The position numbers and the translations under genes were made by a program. 43,249 bases of DNA, from the NCBI RefSeq assembly GCF_000337735.1, contig NZ_AOHX01000045.1, forward strand, positions 105,805 through 149,053, written 5' to 3'. Each line of letters starts with the position of its first letter. Position 1 is the first letter of the stretch. This document shows positions 1-7,227 of this stretch, one piece after another. This DNA comes from Natronorubrum sulfidifaciens JCM 14089. Lineage in GTDB: Archaea; Halobacteriota; Halobacteria; Halobacteriales; Natrialbaceae. Below the pieces are notes generated by a model, which was not told where the DNA came from, made no database searches, and worked only from the letters and a program-made list of their open reading frames with translations.

Positions 1-631
1 CAATGGCGGCGATCCAGGCAATGGCGGCGATCCAGGCAATGGCGGCGATCCAGGCAATGGCGGCGATCCAGGCAATGGCGGCGATCCAGACAATGGCGGT
101 GATCCAGGTAATAGCGACCTTAAGTTTGATCTTTCAGGAGGAGACACGACAATTGTCGTTAACGGGTCAATTGATTTCGGAAATAATGATATAATTGTCA
201 CGAATCACTCCGATGAATATGAACTTCATTTCTATATCACTGGCAACTACGAAATGTCGGGGAACGCAAATATTGATATTGAGGGTAGTGACGAAGAAGA
301 TGATTATAAAGCACGTCACCTTCAGATATATGGAACCTCTTCATTTGAAATGACTGGCAATGGTGGGCAAGATTTTATTGGAACTATTTATGCTCCGACA
401 GATGATGGGTCTCGGGAATCATTTAATTTGGGTGGCAACACTCATATCAAAGGTTCGTTAGTTGGTGGTGGATTTGCAGATCCTAATGGGAATCCAACTA
501 TTGAGCACGACCCCGCTTTGAAGGGAGTTGAACCAGAGATTGGTGGGACAGAAAAGAAAGTCATTGTCCCTGCACCGGTTACATATGTGAATCTCAATGT
601 ACATGATATCGAAGTAGAGAATAGCCGATGA
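1..631 (+). CDS. C-terminal fragment of a repeat-containing surface or pilus-associated protein
   Basis: The frame is open from base 2 to the TGA at 629-631, so the start lies beyond the left edge. The visible 209 residues begin with six NGGDPG-type repeats. They continue into a beta-rich, Asn/Gly-rich domain with the motif FIGTIYAP followed by a glycine-rich GSLVGGGF segment. This pattern recalls the haloarchaeal DUF7305 domain found in PilX-like or adhesin-like exported proteins; that naming is from memory. The coding sequence is clearly AT-richer than the rest of the window and uses many A/T third positions, which suggests transfer. No membrane anchor is visible at the C terminus. The role at the cell surface is inferred. 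Confidence 0.65.
   Translation, partial: NGGDPGNGGDPGNGGDPGNGGDPGNGGDPDNGGDPGNSDLKFDLSGGDTTIVVNGSIDFGNNDIIVTNHSDEYELHFYITGNYEMSGNANIDIEGSDEEDDYKARHLQIYGTSSFEMTGNGGQDFIGTIYAPTDDGSRESFNLGGNTHIKGSLVGGGFADPNGNPTIEHDPALKGVEPEIGGTEKKVIVPAPVTYVNLNVHDIEVENSR
2..109 (+). repeat. Six tandem 18-bp repeats coding for NGGDPG
   Basis: The unit AATGGCGGCGATCCAGGC occurs at 2, 20, 38, 56, 74 and 92. The first four copies are identical, the fifth differs by one base (Gly to Asp) and the sixth by two silent changes. The array may continue left of the window. It forms an Asp/Gly/Pro-rich linker. The near identity at DNA level indicates recent expansion by slippage or unequal exchange. Confidence 0.95.
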
Positions 632-724
632 CAACCACCGTTCCGTGTCCTTCAAGCGGAGATTCGCGAAGACGTGAAGGAGGGGCTACCGCAGGCAACT
701 TTCGAGGATTCTTAGCGGCTACAG

Positions 725-742
725 ACGCTGAATTTTCAGCGT
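725..742. repeat. Perfect 8-bp inverted repeat in the gap after the surface-protein gene
   Basis: ACGCTGAA and TTCAGCGT are separated by two T residues. It lies about 95 bases past the stop at 631 and could be a terminator stem or an operator. The stretch 632-1325 has no convincing gene: its open frames are short and their composition does not look haloarchaeal. Confidence 0.5.
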
Positions 743-985
743 AGCGGTGCTGTGCGGGGCGGTGTATATTTTGATTCTGTGTCGTTATACACACGCTGGA
801 GCTGACTTTTTCACTTTCACCAGGGTGTATATCGGATGATCGAGAGCTAACGCGTGAATCAGGGGCCATTTTCGGGAGAACCCTACGTCGATCTGGCACC
901 GTACCTTGCCACCTTCGTGACCGTCTCTACTCCCCGTGTGGATAGCGAACAGCGGTTCTACAGCCAAATCCGGATTTGTGCGGTA

Positions 986-1016
986 GGCCGGGGGCGATAT
1001 GCCCCCGGCCGTTTTA
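986..1016 (+). terminator. Strong intrinsic-type terminator hairpin in a gene-free gap
   Basis: GGCCGGGGGC (986-995) pairs perfectly with GCCCCCGGCC (1001-1010) around a GATAT loop, and GTTTTA follows. The stem and T-run fit a rightward terminator. It stands 350 bases past the nearest rightward stop codon (629-631), so either the transcript has a long 3' end or an unseen short RNA ends here. Confidence 0.6.
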
Positions 1017-1325
1017 CCCCGCCGCCCCAGCGGCACTATACGGTACGGGGGGTTGGCAAGGTGGCTTACCGACAGAACGTGACAGATACCGCTCTACGGC
1101 CGCCCAAACACCCGCAAAAGCCGGTTCCAAAGCGAACACACAGCTGCGGAACACTCGAGATCGTCGCGACCTCGAGCATACCCGCGCAAAAAACACACCG
1201 CATAGCGGCTGGAATGAAAAGCTACCTGCAGTATTGTAAAAGAAAGGCGACAGAACGATCGAAAACTGGCGGCTTAGACGAATGCTGTTGCTATAGAAAA
1301 AGCGAGCCCGTGGCGACGAGCCGAC

Positions 1326-3071
1326 TTAGCCCGTCGCGTTCAGCCAGTCGTAGGCTGAGATCCGGACCTTTACGTCCTGGGCCTCGAGGTCACCGCGTGC
1401 GATGAACTGACCGACGTTGGCAGGCGAGTACGGCAGCGTATCGATCGGTCGCCAGTCGTCGCGATCGCGACGATCGGCACGACCGTCGTCGTCACTTTCC
1501 TCCAGGTCGTCGTCGTTTTGCTGCTGTCGCTCCTGTCGATCTTCGCGACGTTTGTCAGCGCGCTCGCTCTTGGCTTCCGGCGTGTCGTCTGGATTCACCT
1601 CGTCGAGCGCATCGTCGGCAGCGTCTTCGAAGAATCGCGACGAGAAGGCAACCCACGTCTGAACGCCTTGCACCTTCTTGAGAATCCCCGGTTCATCGCT
1701 ATCCGGATCATCATCAGGGTAGGTGAGCCGACTGACGTGCTTTCGAATTGTACGGTAGGCCCCACCAGTTTCCTCCATCAGCGTCTGGTAGGTGACCGTT
1801 CCGTGTCGACGAACAGTGTCGAGAATATCGTACACCAGCTGTGTGTTCGGCTTCGTCACCTCGCGGTAGAGTTCCGGAACCAGCGACTCGTAGTGCTTTC
1901 TCAGCCACCAACGCCGGCCTTCCGGATGCTGCCACGTGTACGGCTCAGCGGTCGGCCCACCGAAAACGTCGTCACCGACGAGATCCGTCACGCCGACATC
2001 GGCCCACACCAGATGCGAAAGGACGATCTCGCGAAGCGCGCGCATGATGTCGTCCCACTCGTCCCAGTGGTGGTTATCGCCGTTCGGGTTGCCCATCAGC
2101 GCGGCTTCGATCTTCGGCTGATCGAACGGGTAGCTCACGGCTTCCGGGTTGTCCGTATAGTACAGTTTCAACAGGATATTCGCATCCAGATCAGGGAAGC
2201 CCAGCTGTCGCCAGTCTCGAGTCGTTATCTTCGCCTCGAGCCAGTTGCCGTCGGAAGCGAGCCCGGTCGTATCAACGTCGGCCGCGTGTTCGGCGAGCAA
2301 GTCCGCGCTCTGGCGGATAGTGTGAACGAGATCGTCGGTCTTCGCATCGTCACAGCGGACGTGTGTCTCGGCTTTCCAGAACCCTTTGCTCTGTTCACTG
2401 ATCTCGTCTTCGTCGAGATCGTAGTCGAAGACGTGAGCCACCAGGTCGGCGGCTCGATCGGCGAGCGCCTCGGGGTGCTCGACCCACGTCGTCTGCACGT
2501 GAACGAGCGTCCCAGTCCCGAACGGGAGATTCACATCGTTTCCATCGCTGTTGACCATCCCGTCGTACTGTGGCTGGATCTTGAGCGAGAGCGCGTTCAG
2601 TGGCGTTTTCGACCACTCGATCTCGCCCTCGTGATCGATCGGCTTCAGCGTCACGTCGTACTTGTAGAACGGCCGGTAGTTCGATCCCTTTCCGCGACCG
2701 CCACGCCATCGACTGTCGGTCTGCACGACCGCGTGTGGAACGCCGTCGACGAGATAGTCACGCGAGAGAACGATCCGTTCTTTCTCTTCGGTTGGGTCGA
2801 CGACGATCTCGTCTTCGTGTGCGTAATGGGCCGCGCGTGCGTGTTGGTAGAGCGATCCGTCGGGGATGTTGCGGTTCTCTCCGGCATCGAACGGAATACG
2901 CCCAGCTGGCCGAGAAGCGTCGTTCAGTACGAACTTCCCACCGCCACCGTGGCCGGGCGGTGTCGGATACGTCTTCGACCGTGTTTCGATTCCCTCGTTC
3001 CGCGGGAGATCGTAGTCACCGCCCGGAACGACTGTCGGCTCACTCGCCGATCGGGAAGCGTCCGAACTCAT
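1326..3071 (-). CDS. DUF7845-like protein with winged-helix region, last gene of an accessory operon
   Basis: This is a 581-aa acidic protein of unknown function. I relate it from memory to the haloarchaeal DUF7845 family, often seen in integrated elements. The central part (about residues 385-470) contains YDILDTVRRHGTVTYQTL followed by TIRKHVSRL, which reads as a winged helix-turn-helix. After it comes a very charged Arg/Asp/Glu/Gln-rich linker (about 500-550) and a short C-terminal domain. Its start codon overlaps the stop of the HTH gene by four bases (ATGA), so translation is probably coupled. A role in replication or regulation of an integrated element is inferred from context only. Confidence 0.7.
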   Translation of the reverse strand: MSSDASRSASEPTVVPGGDYDLPRNEGIETRSKTYPTPPGHGGGGKFVLNDASRPAGRIPFDAGENRNIPDGSLYQHARAAHYAHEDEIVVDPTEEKERIVLSRDYLVDGVPHAVVQTDSRWRGGRGKGSNYRPFYKYDVTLKPIDHEGEIEWSKTPLNALSLKIQPQYDGMVNSDGNDVNLPFGTGTLVHVQTTWVEHPEALADRAADLVAHVFDYDLDEDEISEQSKGFWKAETHVRCDDAKTDDLVHTIRQSADLLAEHAADVDTTGLASDGNWLEAKITTRDWRQLGFPDLDANILLKLYYTDNPEAVSYPFDQPKIEAALMGNPNGDNHHWDEWDDIMRALREIVLSHLVWADVGVTDLVGDDVFGGPTAEPYTWQHPEGRRWWLRKHYESLVPELYREVTKPNTQLVYDILDTVRRHGTVTYQTLMEETGGAYRTIRKHVSRLTYPDDDPDSDEPGILKKVQGVQTWVAFSSRFFEDAADDALDEVNPDDTPEAKSERADKRREDRQERQQQNDDDLEESDDDGRADRRDRDDWRPIDTLPYSPANVGQFIARGDLEAQDVKVRISAYDWLNATG

Positions 3072-3268
3072 GCCGATCCCTCCTCGAGCTTGTTCTCCGC
3101 TCGGCGGAGCAGATTCCCGACTGTCCCTGGCCGTCGATCAGTCCGACGAGCGTACTCGCGAACACCAACGCCGTTCTCTCGACACGTCACGTAGGCCTCG
3201 CGTTCAGCGTCAGTGAGCACAGAGAGATCCGGCCCAAACTCAACTAGCGATGCCTGCTTACTCGGCAC
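3068..3268 (-). CDS. Sigma-region-4-like helix-turn-helix protein
   Basis: This is a 66-aa protein with LSVLTDAEREAYVTCRENG, then VREYARRTDRRPGTVGNLLRRAENKL. That is the arrangement of a sigma-70 region 4 or LuxR-type HTH: an acidic residue-rich helix, a turn, then a recognition helix starting at PGTV. Archaea do not use sigma factors, so this is likely a small DNA-binding regulator. It overlaps the upstream gene by 11 bases and the downstream gene by four, so the operon is tightly packed. The target is unknown. Confidence 0.75.
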   Translation of the reverse strand: MPSKQASLVEFGPDLSVLTDAEREAYVTCRENGVGVREYARRTDRRPGTVGNLLRRAENKLEEGSA

Positions 3269-3626
3269 GTTCTCTCACCTCCCGTTTGGGGACCGGCACG
3301 TGACGCACGAACTCGTCAGTGAACCAGAGCTCAACGCCGGTCCAGCCATCGTTCATCGCGTTGGCATCGGGGCCACCCGCTCGCGCTGGCATTACGATGT
3401 CGTAGGGGTGACGATCGCACCGCCAGCCGAACGTAATGAGTTCGTCGAAGGCAGCAGCGAGAGCGACGTGCTCGAGTTCGGGCTTCTCGATCCGCTGGGA
3501 GCCTTTCGACTTCCCGACAGGGTAGCCACATTCAGGACAGACGTGAACGCCCTCGCTATCTCGCGTGGGCTCGCGAACGACTGTCGGCGGCATGAACCCG
3601 AACTGTTGCAGGCCCGAACGACTCAT
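3258..3626 (-). CDS. Hypothetical protein with a Cys pair, possible zinc binding
   Basis: This is a 122-aa protein. A CPECGYPVGK motif sits near residue 30, and a lone Cys (GWRCDRHPYDIV) near residue 70 could complete a metal site together with His. The rest includes an acidic, Trp-containing C-terminal half. I do not recognise the family. Its ATG overlaps the TGA of the 43-aa gene upstream (ATGA), and its end overlaps the HTH gene. It is therefore the third gene of five in the operon. Confidence 0.65.
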   Translation of the reverse strand: MSRSGLQQFGFMPPTVVREPTRDSEGVHVCPECGYPVGKSKGSQRIEKPELEHVALAAAFDELITFGWRCDRHPYDIVMPARAGGPDANAMNDGWTGVELWFTDEFVRHVPVPKREVRERAE

Positions 3627-3754
3627 CGCGAACCACCGTCCTCGAGCGCACGACGAACATCGTCGTCTGTGGCTTGGTGGGCCGGATGGGCTATGGGCGT
3701 TTGACTCCCGACATCGTAGAGCCGACTCGCGGGAACGAACGAGCCCTCACACAT
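3623..3754 (-). CDS. 43-aa hypothetical protein inside the accessory operon
   Basis: A short frame runs from the ATG at 3752-3754 to the TGA at 3623-3625. The start is preceded by a good Shine-Dalgarno sequence, GGAGGTGA, five bases upstream and inside the end of the DUF7563-like gene. Both ends overlap neighbours: its ATG lies just before the upstream stop, and its TGA shares ATGA with the next start. The product begins MCEGSFVPASRLYDVG and ends in an acidic helix (DDDVRRALEDGGSR). The fit of both junctions is the main evidence that it is translated. Confidence 0.6.
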   Translation of the reverse strand: MCEGSFVPASRLYDVGSQTPIAHPAHQATDDDVRRALEDGGSR

Positions 3755-3986
3755 CGGCCTCACCTCCGTGACGACCGGGCGATGTCTCTGGATCTGGAAT
3801 CTGTACGTCTTCGCCAGCTGCCGACCCTCGGCTCAGTCGAGCATAGGTATCACACTCGCCACAGCGATGGGCTCGGTTACTGTTGTCACCGAAAACACGG
3901 CAGAAACGGTCTGTAACGTGGGCTCCGCAGTGGGTACACGTTGAGTCGTCAACCGACGGCCACGGCGCGACCGTCATGCAGACCAC
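3747..3986 (-). CDS. DUF7563-type small zinc-binding protein, first gene of the operon
   Basis: This is a 79-aa protein with CTHCGAHVTDRFCRVFGDN followed about 12 residues later by CGEC. This matches the small haloarchaeal DUF7563 family (CxxCG, RVFGDN, CxxC), recalled from memory. The first codon at 3986 is GTG; an ATG lies at 3977 and could be the true start. AGGAG stands three bases before the GTG and twelve before the ATG. The gene is about 60 bases from the tRNA-Trp 3' end, with the tRNA terminator between them, so the operon probably has its own promoter in that gap. The function is unknown. Confidence 0.65.
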   Translation of the reverse strand: MVCMTVAPWPSVDDSTCTHCGAHVTDRFCRVFGDNSNRAHRCGECDTYARLSRGSAAGEDVQIPDPETSPGRHGGEADV

Positions 3987-4013
3987 CCACTCCTAAGGAA
4001 GTATCGAGAACGC

Positions 4014-4037
4014 GAAAAAAGCCGACAGAGGCTTTTT
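4014..4037 (-). terminator. Terminator hairpin just past tRNA-Trp
   Basis: Read leftward, AAAAAGCC, a six-base loop and GGCTTTTTT form an 8-bp stem followed by a T-run, nine bases after the tRNA 3' end at 4046. The A-run on the other side makes it symmetrical, so it could act in both directions. Confidence 0.75.
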
Positions 4038-4045
4038 ATTTCAGA

Positions 4046-4220
4046 TGGGGTCGGAGGGATTTGAACCCCCGATCGACTGATATCTCCGGTGCGCCTCGGA
4101 ACTCCAGAGGGTCATCACACGGACACTGATCAGGTGTCCGATCAGTATATCAGTCTGGAGTGTCGTCCCGGGCGCGTTGCCTCTGGAGTCAGTCGCCATC
4201 CCTGGCTTGGCCACGACCCC
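4046..4220 (-). tRNA. trnW: tRNA-Trp (CCA) with intron
   Basis: The acceptor arms GGGGTCG (4220-4214) and CGACCCC (4053-4047) pair perfectly, with discriminator A at 4046 and no encoded CCA tail. The anticodon stem ACTGA/TCAGT closes a loop CTCCAG-A with anticodon CCA at 4186-4184. The T arm contains TTCAAAT. Removing the intron at 4182-4082 (between positions 37 and 38, the canonical archaeal site) leaves 74 bases. Its 3' end faces the accessory operon and is a likely integration site. Confidence 0.95.
4082..4182 (-). ncRNA. tRNA-Trp intron acting as C/D-box methylation guide
   Basis: The 101-base intron has box C GTGATGA and two guides. A CTGA box D' follows GACTGATAT, which is complementary to the 3' exon junction, and the fifth base before the box pairs with U39. 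A CCGA box D variant follows a TCTGGAG guide, and its fifth base pairs with C34. In Haloferax volcanii the pre-tRNA-Trp intron is known to guide 2'-O-methylation of exactly these two bases. The match by the N+5 rule is read directly from this sequence. Confidence 0.85.
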
Positions 4221-4272
4221 TCGTCATCCAGTTGGGGGATGTTACCTAAAGTGGTTTCGATTCGGAACCGGA

Positions 4273-5163
4273 TTACAGCCACGGGGCACGGCCTTCGGTA
4301 TCCGTCGAGTCGTCGCCCGGATACGTCTCCGGCTCGGGGGCCTCGACATCCTCGAGTGCGTCCTCGAGGGACGGTTCCTCGTCGCCACCGTCGGCCACCG
4401 GGCCGTCCGCGGCCGTGTCCGAGTCGCTCGAGTCTCGCTCGAGTGGGAGGTCGATCGCGAAGACGGCGGCGACGATCAGGGCTGCGAGGGGGGCCTGACC
4501 GAATGCCATGCCGAGCATCGACAGCGGCAACAGACCAAGCGCGACGGCGCTGCCAAAGCGGAAACGGTCGATATCCATGTACTCGCGCAGATACGGCCCG
4601 CCGAGGGCGACCGCCAGCGCGAAGCCGACGCCAACGCCCGCGGCGAGGACGGCGTTGGCGACGAGTGCGGGATCGTCCATCAGGACGATGGACGCGCCGG
4701 AGGGGTCGAAACTCGCGATGAGCCCGAGTCCGATGATGACGACGGGGTTTGGTAGGTAGTCGCCGATCGTCGCGCTCGCGGTTTTGGCCGCGATGGCGAG
4801 GATCACCAGCGCCGCAAAGCGGGTGATGATGACGTTGTCGAGGACGCTGCCGATCGCTGGTGCAAGGGCGGCCTGGACGGCCGCCAGCAGTATCAGCGGG
4901 ATGCCAACGATCAAGACGATCGCCGTCTGTTCACGCGGCGTGCCGGACATTTCGGCGAGGATCACCGCAACGGTGGCGCTACCGCCGAAGATCAACAGCC
5001 CGACCTGAATAGCACCGAGCGGATCGTCTAACGCGCCCGCGAGGATCAGCGCCGGGAAGACGCCGTCGATCAGTGGCAACATCATCACCAGCGCCAACAG
5101 GCGCGCGTCACCACCGACTAACCGCTCGAGACGGAGTGCAACCGGGTGTTGTGACGTACTCAT
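4273..5163 (-). CDS. DUF5794-like integral membrane protein
   Basis: This is a 296-aa protein with roughly eight hydrophobic segments between residues 20 and 240 and an acidic cytoplasmic-type tail of about 55 residues (many Asp, Glu, Ser). The sequence resembles the haloarchaeal family DUF5794; this is from memory and no function is established. It begins MSTSQHPVALRLERLVGG and is transcribed away from guaB. There is no transporter signature I can name. It is a chromosomal backbone gene on the far side of tRNA-Trp from the accessory operon. Confidence 0.75.
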   Translation of the reverse strand: MSTSQHPVALRLERLVGGDARLLALVMMLPLIDGVFPALILAGALDDPLGAIQVGLLIFGGSATVAVILAEMSGTPREQTAIVLIVGIPLILLAAVQAALAPAIGSVLDNVIITRFAALVILAIAAKTASATIGDYLPNPVVIIGLGLIASFDPSGASIVLMDDPALVANAVLAAGVGVGFALAVALGGPYLREYMDIDRFRFGSAVALGLLPLSMLGMAFGQAPLAALIVAAVFAIDLPLERDSSDSDTAADGPVADGGDEEPSLEDALEDVEAPEPETYPGDDSTDTEGRAPWL

Positions 5164-5678
5164 CGGTCAGGGTCGATGGCCATGACCCGAGGCCGGTGGG
5201 TAATAGGGTGGACGATCCCGGAGGGTATGGTGGGCGAGCCACCAGTTCGTCCGATTGCGGCCTCGTGCTGTGAGTTTTGTCTTCTGATTCCCGAATGTAA
5301 ATTTGGAGGTGGAGTGATGACTCATCCAACCACCGACTCGGGATTCACTGGAACTCACAGCGTACATACTCGGAGAATAGACAGGAGTGTCAATAAACGT
5401 TGTGTGGGAAGGGGTTGCATAAGCAGACGTATTTTCGCCACTGACACCCATATCTGCGAGTGAATGTACGGAGTTGTCGTTGAATACCGAAGGGATACTC
5501 GCCATCTGGTAGACGACTGTCCGCTTTCCGATCGATCGATGTCGACCCGAGGTGCCGGTCAATCGCCGGCGAACAGGGGGACCATCCCGCACTCGAGCGA
5601 TCGGTAACCATTGATATCGTGTGCCAACACGAAATCCACCGAATCGGCCGTCGACGGGCGCGTCAACCGTTCACACCC
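5164..5678. other. Intergenic stretch without a convincing gene
   Basis: About 515 bases lie between the divergent DUF5794 and guaB genes. Open frames here encode low-acidity, Ser/His-rich peptides unlike haloarchaeal proteins. The only structure seen is a 6-bp hairpin, TGGTGG/CCACCA, at 5228-5244. The base composition is less GC-rich than the flanking genes. Confidence 0.5.
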
Positions 5679-5686
5679 AAATATAT
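5679..5686 (+). promoter_or_regulatory. TATA box of guaB
   Basis: AAATATAT with a preceding CACCC (BRE-like) is centred about 43 bases before the guaB ATG at 5725. The transcript would start near 5708 and have only a very short leader. Confidence 0.55.
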
Positions 5687-5724
5687 CTCGCAACGCTTTT
5701 TGCTCGTGGGTTCCGACGGCTTAC

Positions 5725-7227
5725 ATGGCGAACGACGTTCCCGAACACGGGATCTATTCCTCGAAACTGGCAGTACCGGAAGCGCTAACGTTCGACGACG
5801 TACTCCTTCGGCCAAAGGAGAGTCGCGTCGAACCGGACCAGGCTGATCTCACCTCGCGGGTTTCCAGAAACGTCGAAGTCTCCGTCCCGATCCTTTCGGC
5901 GGCGATGGACACCGTGACCGAAAGCGGGATGGCGATCGCGATGGCCCGCCACGGCGGCCTCGGTGTGCTCCACCGAAACATGAACATCGACGAGATGGTC
6001 GAGGAGATCGAACGCGTCAAAAGCGCCGACGAACTCATTATCCCCCTCGACTCGGTCGTCACCGCCGATCCCGAGATGAGCGTCCGTGAGGCAGACGAAC
6101 GGATGGCCCGCAACGGTGTCGGTGGCGCACCCGTCGTCAACACCCGCGGCGAGGTGCTCGGGATTATCTCGAGTACCGACATCCGGCCCCACCTCGAGGT
6201 CAACGAGGAGGACCCGGTCACCGCGGCGATGACCGACGAGGTCGTCACGGCACCCGAAGATATCGATCCCCGGGAGGCGTTCGACCTCATGTACGAGCAC
6301 AAGATCGAGCGCGTGCCGGTCGTCGACGACGAGAACCTGCTGGTCGGGCTCGTGACGATGCAGGGCATCCTCCAACGGCGTGAGTACAAAGAAGCCGTCC
6401 GTGATGAAGACGGTCGACTGCGCTGTGGGGTCGCCGTCAGTCCCTTCGAACAGGACCGGGCTGAGGCGGCTGATGAGGCTGGTGCGGACGTGCTGTTTAT
6501 CGACACCGCCCACGCGCACAACCTGAACGTCATCGACGGCGCTCGAGAGATCAAAGAGGCAGTCGACGCAGACGTCGTCGTCGGCAACGTCGGGACCCGC
6601 GAGGCAGCGGAGGATCTCGTTGGCTTCGCGGACGGAATCAAAGTCGGCATCGGCCCCGGGTCGATCTGTACGACGCGTGTCGTCTCGGGTGCCGGGATGC
6701 CTCAGATCACCGCCGTCGCACAGGTCGCAGACGTCGCGAGCGAACACGACATTCCCGTGATCGCCGACGGCGGCATTCGCTACTCCGGCGATGCGATCAA
6801 GGCGGTTGCCGCTGGCGCAGACGCGGTCATGCTCGGCTCGTACTTCGCTGGCACCGACGAGGCACCCGGCCGCGTCGTCACGATGAACGGGAAGAAGTAC
6901 AAACAGTACCGCGGCATGGGAAGCGTCGGCGCGATGAAATCAGGCGACAGCGACCGATATCTCAAGGACGAACCCGACGAGGACGACGAGTACGTGCCGG
7001 AAGGTGTCGAGGCTGCGACGCCGTACAAAGGCACGCTCAAATCCGAACTCCACCAGCTCGCCGGTGGGATGCAGTCCGGGATGGGGTACGTCGGTGCCGA
7101 GACGATCCCCGCGTTCAAAGAGCGCTCGGAGTTCGTCCGCGTCTCCTCGGCCGGCCAGGCAGAGAGCCACGCTCACGACGTCGTCATCACCGACGAAGCG
7201 CCGAACTACTCGCCCGACAACAGCTAA
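5725..7227 (+). CDS. guaB: IMP dehydrogenase
   Basis: This is a 500-aa enzyme that oxidises IMP to XMP with NAD, the first committed step of GMP synthesis. The barrel starts with LTFDDVLLRP. Two CBS domains lie at about residues 107-215. The catalytic loop GPGSICTTR has Cys315, and the flap region carries the MGSVGAM phosphate-site motif. The start at 5725 (MANDVPEHG) was chosen because it gives the usual length and follows a TATA box; an in-frame ATG at 5611 would add 38 unlikely residues. The stop codon overlaps the stop of the convergent acyl-CoA synthetase gene. Confidence 0.97.
   Translation: MANDVPEHGIYSSKLAVPEALTFDDVLLRPKESRVEPDQADLTSRVSRNVEVSVPILSAAMDTVTESGMAIAMARHGGLGVLHRNMNIDEMVEEIERVKSADELIIPLDSVVTADPEMSVREADERMARNGVGGAPVVNTRGEVLGIISSTDIRPHLEVNEEDPVTAAMTDEVVTAPEDIDPREAFDLMYEHKIERVPVVDDENLLVGLVTMQGILQRREYKEAVRDEDGRLRCGVAVSPFEQDRAEAADEAGADVLFIDTAHAHNLNVIDGAREIKEAVDADVVVGNVGTREAAEDLVGFADGIKVGIGPGSICTTRVVSGAGMPQITAVAQVADVASEHDIPVIADGGIRYSGDAIKAVAAGADAVMLGSYFAGTDEAPGRVVTMNGKKYKQYRGMGSVGAMKSGDSDRYLKDEPDEDDEYVPEGVEAATPYKGTLKSELHQLAGGMQSGMGYVGAETIPAFKERSEFVRVSSAGQAESHAHDVVITDEAPNYSPDNS

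Noticed and set aside
5167..5592. Leftward 141-aa frame in the gap before guaB
   Set aside because: It is Ser/Thr/His/Arg-rich with few acidic residues, unlike haloarchaeal proteins, and has no recognisable domain or coupled neighbour.
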